Made by a program: the position numbers and the translations under genes. The notes under the pieces are model-generated. The model made no database searches. It was given only the letters and a program-made list of their open reading frames with translations, and had not been told where the DNA came from. From the NCBI RefSeq assembly GCF_042434395.1, contig NZ_JBHLTP010000009.1, forward strand, positions 62,001-126,000: DNA of 64,000 nucleotides, read 5' to 3'. The stretch is from Pontibacillus salicampi (lineage in GTDB: Bacteria > Bacillota > Bacilli > Bacillales > BH030062). Shown here piece by piece: positions 17,624 through 26,250 of this stretch; within the stretch, counting starts at the first letter, position 1; every line of letters starts with the position of its first letter.

Positions 17624-17651
17624 AAAGGAAATCGTATTTATTTTGTTGAAT
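17624..17651 (+). promoter_or_regulatory. SigH-type promoter for ftsA-ftsZ
   Basis: -35 AAAGGAAAT (17624-17632) matches the SigH consensus RNAGGAWWW. After 12 bp, -10 GTTGAAT (17645-17651) matches RNNGAAT. The spacing is that of SigH promoters. B. subtilis ftsAZ also has a SigH promoter that boosts division proteins at the onset of sporulation. The -10 lies in a perfect 8-bp inverted repeat, ATTTTGTT/AACAAAAT, at 17640-17659. Confidence 0.72.
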
Positions 17652-17827
17652 AACAAAATTATACGAAACGAATAGCCAAATGGCAGATAATATCGATATG
17701 ATGGCAGTGAAGGAAGGGTAGGGGAGGAGTTAGAGGCCGCTATGGCTGCAGTTTTTCTATCATTTTCTTTTCCATCATAGTGATAGGTTGTCAAAGGGTT
17801 ATGAGTCCTTATAGCTTAGGAGGTGCC

Positions 17828-19126
17828 TTGAATTTGAACAACAATGATATATTGGTCAGCCTGGATATAGGTACATCGAAAATTAAAGTTATTATCGGTG
17901 AAGTCATGAATGACTCTTTAAATATAATTGGAGTTGGGACGGCCAATTCTAATGGTATGAAAAAAGGAGCTATTGTCGATATCGATCAAACCGTAAATTC
18001 CATAAAGAGTGCTGTAGAACAGGCAGAACGTATGGTAGGGATGAGTGTCGATAAAGTAGTGGTAGGAGTCAATGGTAATCATGTACAGCTGCAGCCATGT
18101 CATGGAGTAGTGGCTGTTCAAAGTGAAAGCAGAGAAATAGGCGATGAAGATATTACAAGAGTAATTGATGCTGCTCAAGTAATGTCCATTCCACCAGAAA
18201 GGGAAATTATTGATGTCATACCAACTCAATTTATTGTAGATGGTCTCGATGAAATCACAGATCCTCGTGGTATGATTGGGGTGCGACTCGAAATGGAAGG
18301 CACCATCATAACTTGCTCTAAAACTGTGTTACATAACGCCTTGAAATGTGTAGAGAGAGCGGGGCTTGAAGTATTGGATGTTTGCTTGCAGCCGTTAGCA
18401 TCAGGGTCCGTTGCGTTATCTAAAGATGAGAAAAACTTAGGTGTTGCTCTTATTGATATTGGAGGGGGCTGCTCTACTGTTTCTGTATTTGAGCATGGCT
18501 ACCTGCAAGGTACGAGCGTTGTTCCCCTTGGTGGAGACAACATTACGAAGGACTTGTCTATCGGTTTAAGAACCTCCACAGAAGAGGCAGAAGAGATAAA
18601 GCATCAATATGGACATGCTTTCTTTGATGATGCCCAGGAAGAGGAGACATTTGATGTTTCAATCATTGGCAGTGATAGGAAACAATCATTTAACCAGCTT
18701 CAAATATCTGATATGATTGAAGCAAGATTAGAAGAGATATTTGCATATGCAGAGCAGGAAATCCGGCGAATGGGATACAAGGAAGTACCTGGTGGTTATG
18801 TGTTAACAGGAGGTACTCTTAGTATGCCAGGTTGTTTGGACCTTGCTATGGATGTGTATCAAGCGAATGTTCGCATGGCGATTCCTGATTATATTGGAGT
18901 AAGAGAACCTCAATATACAGCAGGGGTAGGTATATTGAAGTTTGCCTACCATAATGCCAAAATACAAGGTAAAGACATATTCCCGGCTGTCACAGTACAG
19001 GAATCCGAGCCGACTAGAGTCAAGAAACAGAAAAAGCCTGCAAACAAGTCCAATCAACAACAGGAACAGCCGAAGAAAGAAAAAGAATCAGGACTGGCAA
19101 ACTTAATCAAATACTTTTTTGATTAA
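17828..19126 (+). CDS. ftsA: FtsA, actin-like membrane tether for FtsZ
   Basis: About 432 residues of the actin/Hsp70 superfamily. Phosphate-1 motif LDIGTSKIKVIIGE (~11-24), phosphate-2 region ALIDIGGGCSTVSVF (~207-221) and the adenosine motif GGYVLTGGTLSMPG (~322-335) are visible. A Lys/Gln-rich linker leads to a C-terminal amphipathic helix (GLANLIKYFF) that binds the membrane. The start is uncertain: TTG 17828 or TTG 17834, both behind AGGAGGTG (17818-17825). An upstream ATG-type start would add residues that the family lacks. FtsA anchors the Z ring and recruits later divisome proteins. Confidence 0.94.
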   Translation: MNLNNNDILVSLDIGTSKIKVIIGEVMNDSLNIIGVGTANSNGMKKGAIVDIDQTVNSIKSAVEQAERMVGMSVDKVVVGVNGNHVQLQPCHGVVAVQSESREIGDEDITRVIDAAQVMSIPPEREIIDVIPTQFIVDGLDEITDPRGMIGVRLEMEGTIITCSKTVLHNALKCVERAGLEVLDVCLQPLASGSVALSKDEKNLGVALIDIGGGCSTVSVFEHGYLQGTSVVPLGGDNITKDLSIGLRTSTEEAEEIKHQYGHAFFDDAQEEETFDVSIIGSDRKQSFNQLQISDMIEARLEEIFAYAEQEIRRMGYKEVPGGYVLTGGTLSMPGCLDLAMDVYQANVRMAIPDYIGVREPQYTAGVGILKFAYHNAKIQGKDIFPAVTVQESEPTRVKKQKKPANKSNQQQEQPKKEKESGLANLIKYFFD

Positions 19127-19195
19127 TACGTCGGATCATCGTAAATAAAATCAAACTAAGAATCTTGTAATCTTGCAAAGTGGGAGGAACGTAAA

Positions 19196-20374
19196 ATGTT
19201 AGAATTTGATACAAATATGGACCAATTAGCAACCATCAAAGTTATTGGCTGCGGTGGTGGAGGAAGTAACGCAGTAAACCGCATGATTGAGCATGGGGTT
19301 CAGGGTGTGGAATTTATTGCTGTGAATACCGACGCACAGGCATTAAATCTTTCCAAAGCTGAAGTGAAAATGCAAATTGGTGCCAAATTAACACGAGGAC
19401 TTGGCGCTGGAGCCAATCCGGAAGTAGGTAGAAAAGCCGCAGAGGAAAGCAAAGAGCAGCTAGAAGAAGCACTGCAAGGTGCTGATATGGTGTTTGTTAC
19501 TGCTGGAATGGGCGGAGGAACTGGTACAGGTGCAGCGCCTGTCATAGCGCAGGTTGCTAAAGAAATCGGTGCTCTTACTGTAGGTGTAGTAACAAGACCA
19601 TTTACCTTCGAGGGCCGTAAACGCGCTAACCAGGCAACAACAGGAATTGATGCGTTAAAGAGTAATGTCGATACTCTTATCGTTATTCCGAATGACCGCC
19701 TACTAGAAATTGTAGACAAGAACACTCCAATGCTTGAAGCATTCCGTGAAGCAGATAATGTTCTTCGTCAGGGTGTACAAGGTATATCTGACCTGATTGC
19801 CGTACCAGGTCTCATTAACGTGGACTTTGCCGACGTCAAGACAATCATGGCTGATAAAGGTTCTGCTTTAATGGGAATTGGTATTGCAACCGGTGAAAGC
19901 CGTGCAGGTGAAGCTGCGAAGAAAGCAATCTCCTCCCCATTATTGGAAACCTCCATTGATGGTGCACACGGTGTCCTCATGAATATTACAGGAGGATCCA
20001 ATTTAAGCTTATACGAAGTACAAGAAGCTGCGGATATCGTAACGTCAGCTGCAGATCAAGAAGTCAACGTAATCTTCGGTTCCGTTATTAACGAAAACTT
20101 AAAAGACGAAATTGTCGTAACTGTCATCGCCACAGGATTTGACGAATCTCAGCTGCAAGGGAAGCCGCAAGGTCAAGGTCGTCCACAAGCGAACCAGCAG
20201 CCACAACAGCCGAACCAAGAAAAACGTCGTCCAGAACAGCCTCAACAACAGCAGCAACAAAGAAGAGAAAGAGAAATGCCGTCTTCAAATAATACAAAAC
20301 AACAGCAGCCACAACAGGACGAGGATACATTGGACATCCCAACCTTCCTACGCAATCGTAACCGTAGAAGGTAA
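19196..20374 (+). CDS. ftsZ: FtsZ, tubulin-like division GTPase
   Basis: A 392-residue FtsZ. GTP-binding signature GGGTGTG at 106-112; the T7 catalytic loop NVDFADVKTIM lies near 206-216. The C-terminal peptide DTLDIPTFLRNRNRRR binds FtsA, SepF and other tethers. Between them is a disordered linker (~318-374) unusually rich in Gln, Pro and Arg. RBS GGGAGGA then ATG 19196. It follows ftsA by 69 bp in the same transcript and ends at a strong terminator. Confidence 0.98.
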   Translation: MLEFDTNMDQLATIKVIGCGGGGSNAVNRMIEHGVQGVEFIAVNTDAQALNLSKAEVKMQIGAKLTRGLGAGANPEVGRKAAEESKEQLEEALQGADMVFVTAGMGGGTGTGAAPVIAQVAKEIGALTVGVVTRPFTFEGRKRANQATTGIDALKSNVDTLIVIPNDRLLEIVDKNTPMLEAFREADNVLRQGVQGISDLIAVPGLINVDFADVKTIMADKGSALMGIGIATGESRAGEAAKKAISSPLLETSIDGAHGVLMNITGGSNLSLYEVQEAADIVTSAADQEVNVIFGSVINENLKDEIVVTVIATGFDESQLQGKPQGQGRPQANQQPQQPNQEKRRPEQPQQQQQQRREREMPSSNNTKQQQPQQDEDTLDIPTFLRNRNRRR

Positions 20375-20391
20375 CCGTAACCTATTTCATA

Positions 20392-20429
20392 CAAAAGCCG
20401 TACCTTTTTTCAAAGGTGCGGCTTTTTTT
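20392..20429 (+). terminator. Terminator after ftsZ
   Basis: AAAGCCGTACCTTT pairs with AAAGGTGCGGCTTT (one mismatched pair) around a 4-nt loop, followed by a T-run. It ends the ftsAZ transcript. Confidence 0.9.
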
Positions 20430-20728
20430 GAGTATTTAGAGAAGGCCTGCAATGTCATCACTCAAGGTGAAAAAGCTTCCGCTGATGCGGATTCCCTCCA
20501 GCCATAGCCGATACGCCCACTCCCACCCCCTTCATAAATTTTACTCATCGCATCTCTAGTTTCTCCCTGTACTACTCTCTTGTATAATCACACCGACAAA
20601 AGATGAGATAATCTATAAAAATAAGATTATTTAACCATACACAAACTGACAGACTTCTATTTCTAGCTTCGTTATACTAACTCCAAGCAGAGATAGTTTT
20701 TATCCAGTTCATAGAAAGGACTGAAACG
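20430..20728 (+). promoter_or_regulatory. spoIIG regulatory region with Spo0A-type promoter
   Basis: This gap has no gene. Near its end CTGACA (20646-20651) and TATACT (20673-20678) resemble SigA boxes but are 21 bp apart. The spoIIG promoter of B. subtilis is known for such over-long spacing, which makes it depend on Spo0A. CGACAAA at 20594-20600 is a reverse-strand match to most of the Spo0A box, and TGACAGA over the -35 is a weaker one. Assignment is by analogy plus position before spoIIGA. The rest (20430-20590) shows nothing I can name. Confidence 0.6.
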
Positions 20729-21649
20729 TTGACTATATATTTGGATGCTGTTTGGTTATTGAATTTCTTTATTGACTGGATGATTCTCATGCTGACTCAC
20801 AGCTTTGCGAAGGCAACGAATCACCGGTTCAGAGTGATGGTAGGTGCTATTGTTGCTTCGTTACTCGTTCCTTTGCATGTGTTGTTTCCTGATGCGTTGT
20901 GGTCTACACCGCCTGGGAAGTTAATATTCTCTGTTTTTATAGTGTTAGCAGCATTCGGGTATAAAAATATCCGTTTGTTTGCGAGACAATTGTTTTTATT
21001 CTACTTTATTTCTTTTGCTATTGGTGGAGGTTTGTTTGGTATTTACTATATGCTGAATGATGCTATCCATGTATCAACAGGGATGATTGTAACGTATCAA
21101 TCCGGATTCGGGGATGGGGTAAGCTGGTTGTTTGTCTTCATTGGGTTTCCGCTTGTTTGGTTGTTTACAAAAAAACGCTTGGACAAGCTGGTTGTTCAGC
21201 AATTGAAATATGATGAAATGGTTCCTTTATCTATATGTTTTCATAATCGAGTTCATGACACGACAGCATTCATAGACAGTGGTAATCAGTTGACTGATCC
21301 CATTACGAAACAGCCGGTTGTGATTTGCGATGAGGTATTTATGAGGCAGTGGTTCACAGAAGAAGAATGGCAGCTGTTATATAAAGCCCAGGATGAGCTA
21401 AACTTTGACGTTCTTCCAGAGAAGTGGCAGGACCAGTGTCGTATTGTCCCTTATCAAGGAGTAAGTGGGGACAGAGCGTTTATGATGGTGTTGAAGCCAG
21501 ATTGGCTGCAGGTAACTGTAAACGGAAACCATTTAACAATCTCCAGGGTGCTAGTCGGAATTCAATTTGGATCGCTCTCTCCAGATGAAAGCTATCATTG
21601 CTTGATGCATCCTCACTTGTTGAAGGATGTAGCTGTAGATTCAGCCTAG
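20729..21649 (+). CDS. spoIIGA: SpoIIGA, membrane aspartic protease that processes pro-SigE
   Basis: A 306-residue protein with five predicted N-terminal membrane segments (~1-150) and a cytoplasmic aspartic-protease-like domain. DSG at 183-185 gives the catalytic aspartate D183. It sits in the septal membrane and, triggered by forespore SpoIIR, removes the pro-sequence of SigE. Start TTG 20729 follows AAAGGA (20715-20720). Family members are weakly conserved; the downstream sigE gene 24 bp away supports the call. Confidence 0.95.
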   Translation: MTIYLDAVWLLNFFIDWMILMLTHSFAKATNHRFRVMVGAIVASLLVPLHVLFPDALWSTPPGKLIFSVFIVLAAFGYKNIRLFARQLFLFYFISFAIGGGLFGIYYMLNDAIHVSTGMIVTYQSGFGDGVSWLFVFIGFPLVWLFTKKRLDKLVVQQLKYDEMVPLSICFHNRVHDTTAFIDSGNQLTDPITKQPVVICDEVFMRQWFTEEEWQLLYKAQDELNFDVLPEKWQDQCRIVPYQGVSGDRAFMMVLKPDWLQVTVNGNHLTISRVLVGIQFGSLSPDESYHCLMHPHLLKDVAVDSA

Positions 21650-21673
21650 TGCTACATAAAAAGGAGGAATATA

Positions 21674-22393
21674 ATGGCGAAATGGAAATTAAAGCTGCAA
21701 TTATGGTGGTATAAGGTCTTACTGAAGTTCGGTTGGAAGTCAGATGAGATTTATTACATTGGGGGAAATGAGGCACTACCGCCGCCGTTATCCAAAGAGG
21801 AAGAGGAAGAACTGCTTCATTTGCTGCCAAAAGGCGATAAAGCAGCCCGCGCTATGCTGATTGAACGTAATTTACGCTTAGTGGTGTACATTGCTAGAAA
21901 GTTCGAAAATACTGGCATTAATATTGAAGACCTCATTTCTATTGGTACTATTGGCTTGATAAAAGCTGTAAATACATTTAATCCTGAGAAGAAAATCAAG
22001 CTCGCCACCTATGCCTCCCGTTGTATTGAAAATGAAATCCTTATGTACCTGCGGCGCAATAATAAGATAAAAAGTGAAGTATCCTTTGATGAACCATTAA
22101 ATATAGACTGGGATGGAAATGAGTTGCTGCTGTCGGATGTGCTGGGTACAGAAGAGGACATTATTACGAAGGATCTGGAGTCGAGCGTTGATAAGAAGCT
22201 ATTGAAAAAAGCGCTTGAGCAATTAAATGATCGAGAAAAGCAAATTATGGAGCTCCGATTTGGTCTCATTGGGGAAGAAGAGAGAACTCAAAAAGATGTG
22301 GCAGATATGCTTGGTATTTCTCAGTCCTACATTTCCAGATTAGAGAAAAAAATTATTAGAAGGCTGAAAAAAGAATTTAATAAAATGGTGTGA
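21674..22393 (+). CDS. sigE: Pro-SigE, early mother-cell sigma factor
   Basis: A 239-residue sigma-70 family protein, same length as B. subtilis SigE. The first ~29 residues (basic, Trp-rich, amphipathic) are the pro-sequence that tethers it to the membrane until SpoIIGA cuts it. Region 2 (LVVYIARKFENTGINIEDL, ~66-84) and region 4 helix-turn-helix (~200-228) are intact. It directs mother-cell transcription after asymmetric division. It is co-transcribed with spoIIGA and ends in a terminator. Confidence 0.97.
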   Translation: MAKWKLKLQLWWYKVLLKFGWKSDEIYYIGGNEALPPPLSKEEEEELLHLLPKGDKAARAMLIERNLRLVVYIARKFENTGINIEDLISIGTIGLIKAVNTFNPEKKIKLATYASRCIENEILMYLRRNNKIKSEVSFDEPLNIDWDGNELLLSDVLGTEEDIITKDLESSVDKKLLKKALEQLNDREKQIMELRFGLIGEEERTQKDVADMLGISQSYISRLEKKIIRRLKKEFNKMV

Positions 22394-22423
22394 GAACTCA
22401 ATTGGAAGAGTTCTCTTTTTTTT
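22392..22423 (+). terminator. Terminator after sigE
   Basis: GAGAACTC (22392-22399) and GAGTTCTC (22408-22415) around an 8-nt loop, followed by eight T. The 5' arm overlaps the sigE stop codon. It separates sigE from sigG. Confidence 0.9.
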
Positions 22424-22518
22424 GCTGTTTTACACGTGGTGAAAAAAATTTTTTGCTGCTATAGCAAGATACGACAATATTTTACAGCCTGTTCTTCGAC
22501 TCTTGCATGTTTCCTTCT

Positions 22519-22546
22519 GCATAAATTTCCCTCTCGCGGAGATACT
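22519..22546 (+). promoter_or_regulatory. Weak candidate forespore promoter before sigG
   Basis: GCATA (22519-22523) fits the SigF -35 pattern GYWTA, and GGAGATACT (22538-22546) fits the -10 pattern GGNRANAHT. The spacer is 14 bp, about two shorter than usual. SigF control of sigG is known in B. subtilis, which is why I report it. Confidence 0.3.
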
Positions 22547-22582
22547 GAACTTTGACAGCAGCTCCAATGAGGAGGGTATATA

Positions 22583-23362
22583 GTGACGCGACATAAAGTT
22601 GAAATATGCGGAGTCGATACATCCAAGCTACCAGTTCTAAAAAATGATAAAATGCGAGAGCTTTTTAAGGAAATGCAAGCTGGAGACCTAGAGGCTCGCG
22701 AGACATTGGTTAATGGTAATCTTCGGCTCGTGCTAAGTGTGATTCAGCGGTTTAACAATCGTGGAGAATACGTAGACGATCTGTTCCAGGTCGGATGTAT
22801 TGGATTGATGAAATCAATTGATAATTTTGACTTAAGTCAAAACGTGAAATTCTCTACTTATGCAGTGCCTATGATCATTGGAGAAATAAGGCGTTATCTG
22901 CGCGATAACAATCCTATCCGAGTATCTCGTTCCCTTCGAGATATTGCTTATAAAGCTTTACAGGTGCGAGAGAAACTTATGAGTAAAACCTCAAAAGAAC
23001 CAACACCAATGGAGATTGCTGAAGAAATGGGAGTACCGCATTCTGATGTTGTCTTTGCATTAGATGCGATTCAAGATCCTGTATCGCTGTTTGAGCCGAT
23101 TTATAATGACGGCGGTGATCCTATTTTTGTAATGGATCAGCTGAGCGATGATAAGAATAAGGACACGATATGGATTGATGAAATTGCATTAAAAGAAGGT
23201 ATGAGAAGATTAAATGAGCGAGAGAAAATGATCTTGAACAAGCGTTTTTTTCAAGGGAAAACACAAATGGAAGTTGCTGATGAAATAGGTATATCTCAAG
23301 CTCAAGTGTCACGTCTGGAAAAGGCGGCAATTAAAGAGATGAATAAGCAAATGTATGATTGA
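22583..23362 (+). CDS. sigG: SigG, late forespore sigma factor
   Basis: A 259-residue sigma factor, nearly identical in core regions to B. subtilis SigG: VEICGVDTSKLPVLKN at the N-terminus, region 2 LRLVLSVIQRFNNRGEYVDD (~48-67) and region 4 ISQAQVSRLEKAAIK (~235-249). It transcribes late forespore genes after engulfment. GTG 22583 follows GAGGAGGG (22570-22577). It is downstream of the sigE terminator, so it has its own promoter in addition to any read-through. Confidence 0.97.
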   Translation: MTRHKVEICGVDTSKLPVLKNDKMRELFKEMQAGDLEARETLVNGNLRLVLSVIQRFNNRGEYVDDLFQVGCIGLMKSIDNFDLSQNVKFSTYAVPMIIGEIRRYLRDNNPIRVSRSLRDIAYKALQVREKLMSKTSKEPTPMEIAEEMGVPHSDVVFALDAIQDPVSLFEPIYNDGGDPIFVMDQLSDDKNKDTIWIDEIALKEGMRRLNEREKMILNKRFFQGKTQMEVADEIGISQAQVSRLEKAAIKEMNKQMYD

Positions 23363-23405
23363 TACTTATCTTCTTCCATGCTACATTAAGAGTACATGTC
23401 CTGTA

Positions 23406-23436
23406 GGCCTGCTACCGTCCTGGTAGCAGGTCTTTT
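23406..23436 (+). terminator. Terminator after sigG
   Basis: CCTGCTACC (23408-23416) pairs perfectly with GGTAGCAGG (23422-23430) around a 5-nt loop, followed by TCTTTT. Confidence 0.85.
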
Positions 23437-23542
23437 CGTGCCCACTTCCCCTATCTGTTGTATAGAACCGTATTTTAGTAATTTCCTTATCAAATCGCCA
23501 AACGTTCTCGCATATATTGATAAAAAAAGAGGCGGTGGATAT

Positions 23543-23812
23543 ATGGTTACAATTTCAGAGTTGCAAGTGAAAGAGGTAGTTTCGGTGGAGAATGGGCAGA
23601 AATTAGGGCATTTGACGGATTTAGAGATTGATGTCAATAAAGGGACGATTACTGCTATTATATTAGGGAATCGTGGTAAAATGATGGGTATTTTCGGTAA
23701 AGAAGACGAATTGGTTGTCCCATGGAGTTCTATATTAACCATTGGAGAAGATGTCATTTTAGTCAAAAATGTAACCAAACCAGCTCTTTACCCTCCAGAA
23801 GAAGGAGAATAA
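23543..23812 (+). CDS. ylmC: YlmC/YmxH-family PRC-barrel protein
   Basis: An 89-residue protein with one PRC-barrel-like fold. The pattern VSVENGQKLGHLTDLEIDV, AIILG and KEDELVVPWSSILTIGEDVILV is that of YlmC/YmxH proteins. Its role is not settled; in sporeformers these genes lie after sigG. The start ATG 23543 follows GAGGCGGTGG; the frame is open back to the sigG terminator but the family begins here. It has no catalytic residues. Confidence 0.88.
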   Translation: MVTISELQVKEVVSVENGQKLGHLTDLEIDVNKGTITAIILGNRGKMMGIFGKEDELVVPWSSILTIGEDVILVKNVTKPALYPPEEGE

Positions 23813-23882
23813 GCTGTATTAGCACAAGAATTTTGTCGTAAAGTATGATAAAATAAAACAAACTTATCTATTGGAGGCAATC

Positions 23883-24704
23883 ATGTCTGAAAGCTTTCAC
23901 CATACTCATCCGTCTTATTTAGAATTAACCAAGTGGACGTATGCTAATCCAGAAGTAGTAGCTGGGATGACTACAAGACTTGGAGGGGAAGGAGTTGCTC
24001 CATTTGATTCCTTCAACCTTGGCTGGCACGTTCCTGATATACAACAAACCATCCGAAATAATAGAGAAACATTGGCACAATTACTACAGTTTCCGATACA
24101 GAGTTGGGCAGGGTCCAAACAAGTACATGGTACAGATGTGTACACAATTACGAAGAAAGATATCGGCAGGGGGGCGTTATCTAATGATGATGCGATTCCT
24201 GACTGTGATGGTTTAATTACGAATATGAAGGACGTCCTGCTGACAGCTTTTTATGCCGATTGTGTACCTCTATTTTTTTACAGCCCAGTAGAAGAATGGA
24301 TTGGGATTGCTCACGCTGGCTGGAAGGGAACAGTGGCAGGCATGGGTCCTAAAATGATACATGCTTTCGAGGAGAAAGGGGTAGATCCTTCATCCATTAG
24401 AGTAGCTGTAGGCCCCTCTATAAGTGGAGAAGTGTACGAAGTGGATGAACATGTAATACAGCAAATTCCTTCGGATAAAAGAGTACCTCCTTATGTGTTT
24501 CCGAAGAAGAACAATAAATATTTATTATCATTGCAAGATATGCATAAACAATTGTTAGTCGAAGCCGGTGTACCAGAGAGGAATATTGAAGTCTCTCACT
24601 ACTGTACATATCAAAACGAAGATTTATTCTTCTCTCATCGAAGAGATCAAGGAAATACCGGTCGAATGCTTGGTTTTATAGGAATGAAAAGCAATGTGGA
24701 CTAG
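23883..24704 (+). CDS. pgeF: PgeF/YlmD, laccase-domain protein
   Basis: A 273-residue member of the multicopper-oxidase-like YfiH/YlmD family, now described as purine nucleoside phosphorylases and peptidoglycan editing factors. Metal-ligand motifs are visible: KQVHGTDVY (~80-88), ADCVPLFF (~126-133) and AHAGWKGT (~144-151). ATG 23883 follows TTGGAGGC. It is grouped with ylmE and sepF in one tight operon. The exact substrate here is not shown by sequence. Confidence 0.9.
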   Translation: MSESFHHTHPSYLELTKWTYANPEVVAGMTTRLGGEGVAPFDSFNLGWHVPDIQQTIRNNRETLAQLLQFPIQSWAGSKQVHGTDVYTITKKDIGRGALSNDDAIPDCDGLITNMKDVLLTAFYADCVPLFFYSPVEEWIGIAHAGWKGTVAGMGPKMIHAFEEKGVDPSSIRVAVGPSISGEVYEVDEHVIQQIPSDKRVPPYVFPKKNNKYLLSLQDMHKQLLVEAGVPERNIEVSHYCTYQNEDLFFSHRRDQGNTGRMLGFIGMKSNVD

Positions 24705-24719
24705 CTGAAAGGGGTTCCT

Positions 24720-25406
24720 TTGTTGGTGAACGTACAAGAGAATGTAACTACTATACAGCACAAAATAGCACAGGCCTGTCAGAAAAGCGGACGCAAGGAC
24801 GCTGATATTACCATTATAGCAGTAACTAAATATGTGTCTGTAGAAAGAGCGGAGCAGGCAATAGATGCAGGCATTTCCAATCTTGGTGAAAATAGAATCG
24901 AAGGGTTTCAGGAGAAGTGGGAGGTGCTTAATGAAAGGGCTGACTTTCACTTTATTGGCACCTTGCAGTCTCGAAAAGTAAAAGATGTGATTGACGAGGT
25001 CAGCGCAATTCATTCCCTGGACCGTATATCACTAGCTAAGGAAATCGATAAGCGATCAGACAAGCCAGTGTCGTGTTTTGTCCAAGTTAATGTTAGTGAA
25101 GAAGAGAGTAAACATGGCTTAACGAAAGAAGACGTACCCTCTTTTATTAAGAAGCTTAGGGCATACCCAAATGTAAAGGTGGTTGGTCTAATGACAATGG
25201 CCCCCCACATTGATAATGAGGACGAGCTTCGTTCTGTGTTTTCTGCTCTTCGTCATCTCAAAGAGGAAATAGAACAGCAGGAATGGGAGCATGCGCCATG
25301 TCATTATCTGTCAATGGGGATGAGCAATGACTATGAAATTGCCATTGAAGAAGGGGCAACCCATATCCGTATCGGCTCTCAATTAGTGGGTCGTGAAAAT
25401 GAATAA
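24720..25406 (+). CDS. ylmE: YlmE, PLP-binding YggS-family protein
   Basis: A 228-residue alanine-racemase-fold protein of the YggS/PLPBP family. The PLP lysine is in the motif IIAVTKYVSVE (~32-42); GENRIEGFQEKW and HFIGTLQSRKVKD are family signatures. It keeps the cellular pyridoxal phosphate pool in balance. The start is ambiguous among TTG 24720, TTG 24723 and GTG 24726, all after GAAAGGGG. sepF starts 12 bp after its stop. Confidence 0.93.
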   Translation: MLVNVQENVTTIQHKIAQACQKSGRKDADITIIAVTKYVSVERAEQAIDAGISNLGENRIEGFQEKWEVLNERADFHFIGTLQSRKVKDVIDEVSAIHSLDRISLAKEIDKRSDKPVSCFVQVNVSEEESKHGLTKEDVPSFIKKLRAYPNVKVVGLMTMAPHIDNEDELRSVFSALRHLKEEIEQQEWEHAPCHYLSMGMSNDYEIAIEEGATHIRIGSQLVGRENE

Positions 25407-25418
25407 CGAGGTGAAAAA

Positions 25419-25865
25419 ATGAGTTTTAAAAATAAGCTGAAAAATTTCTTTGCTCTAGACGATGAAGAATACGAATATTATGAGGAAGATTTAGAAGGTC
25501 AAGAAGAGGAGCAGCCTCAAGCTCAGACAAAGGACCAAAAGAAACAAAATGTCGTCAGTCTCAAGAGCATGCAGCCCTCCTCGAAGGTCGTGTTGTGTGA
25601 GCCTAGAACTTATAACGAAGCTCAGGAAATAGCAGATAACCTAGTAAATCGAAAAGCAATTGTCATTAATCTGCAGCGTGTCGATCACCAGCAGGCGAAG
25701 CGAATAGTGGATTTTTTGAGCGGTACCGTATATGCTATAGGAGGAGACATTCAAAAATTGGGCTCCGAAACATTCCTATGCACGCCAGATAATGTTGATG
25801 TTTCAGGGAATATTTCTGAAGTAATGAACGAGCAAGAGCATGGTGATTTTCAGCAAAGGTGGTAA
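25419..25865 (+). CDS. sepF: SepF, FtsZ membrane anchor and bundling protein
   Basis: A 148-residue protein with an N-terminal amphipathic helix (MSFKNKLKNFFAL), a disordered acidic Glu/Gln linker (~14-45) and a C-terminal globular domain (VVLCEPRTYNEAQEIADNL onward). The domain forms rings that bundle FtsZ. It works in parallel with FtsA. Its place in the ylmD-ylmE-ylmF-ylmG order confirms the call. Confidence 0.95.
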   Translation: MSFKNKLKNFFALDDEEYEYYEEDLEGQEEEQPQAQTKDQKKQNVVSLKSMQPSSKVVLCEPRTYNEAQEIADNLVNRKAIVINLQRVDHQQAKRIVDFLSGTVYAIGGDIQKLGSETFLCTPDNVDVSGNISEVMNEQEHGDFQQRW

Positions 25866-25871
25866 GAGAAA

Positions 25872-26159
25872 TTGATAAACGTAATCTATTCTGTACTTGA
25901 ATTTTTGCAATTTTTATTGAACGCGTATTTCTTCGCGCTTATCGGATATATACTTATGTCCTGGTTCCCTGGTGCAAGAGACTCTTCTATTGGTAGATTT
26001 CTTGGAACCATTTGTGAACCTTACTTAGAGCCTTTTAGAAGATTTATCCCTCCAATAGGCATGATTGATATATCCCCAATTGTGGCTATCTTTGCGTTAA
26101 ACTTCGCAGCAGGCGCAGGGATATCGGCGTTATATTCGTTAGTGAATAATTTATTGTAG
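25872..26159 (+). CDS. ylmG: YlmG/YggT-family membrane protein
   Basis: A 95-residue protein with two hydrophobic segments (~10-30 and ~66-90) around the conserved CEPYLEPFRRFIPPIGMIDISP motif. YggT proteins have been linked to osmotic tolerance and membrane protein assembly, without a defined activity. TTG 25872 follows AAAGGTGG (25856-25863). It lies 6 bp behind sepF. Confidence 0.9.
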   Translation: MINVIYSVLEFLQFLLNAYFFALIGYILMSWFPGARDSSIGRFLGTICEPYLEPFRRFIPPIGMIDISPIVAIFALNFAAGAGISALYSLVNNLL

Positions 26160-26250
26160 GTGATCATGTTTCATGGTCTCCTTTTTATTTTGTCAGGAGA
26201 AATCATTAGATAGTAATTAGGAATGAACAGTTCTGGAGGAAGAGGGACAG

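Noticed and set aside
20124..20342. Minus-strand frame rich in Val/Ala within ftsZ
   Set aside because: It mirrors the Gln-rich codons of the FtsZ linker; no binding site or family support.
20139..20507. Second frame running through the end of ftsZ and its terminator
   Set aside because: Low-complexity shadow of the Gln-rich linker that crosses a strong terminator.
23361..23390. TTGATA and TACATT, 17 bp apart, as a promoter after sigG
   Set aside because: The -10 match is poor and a terminator lies directly downstream.
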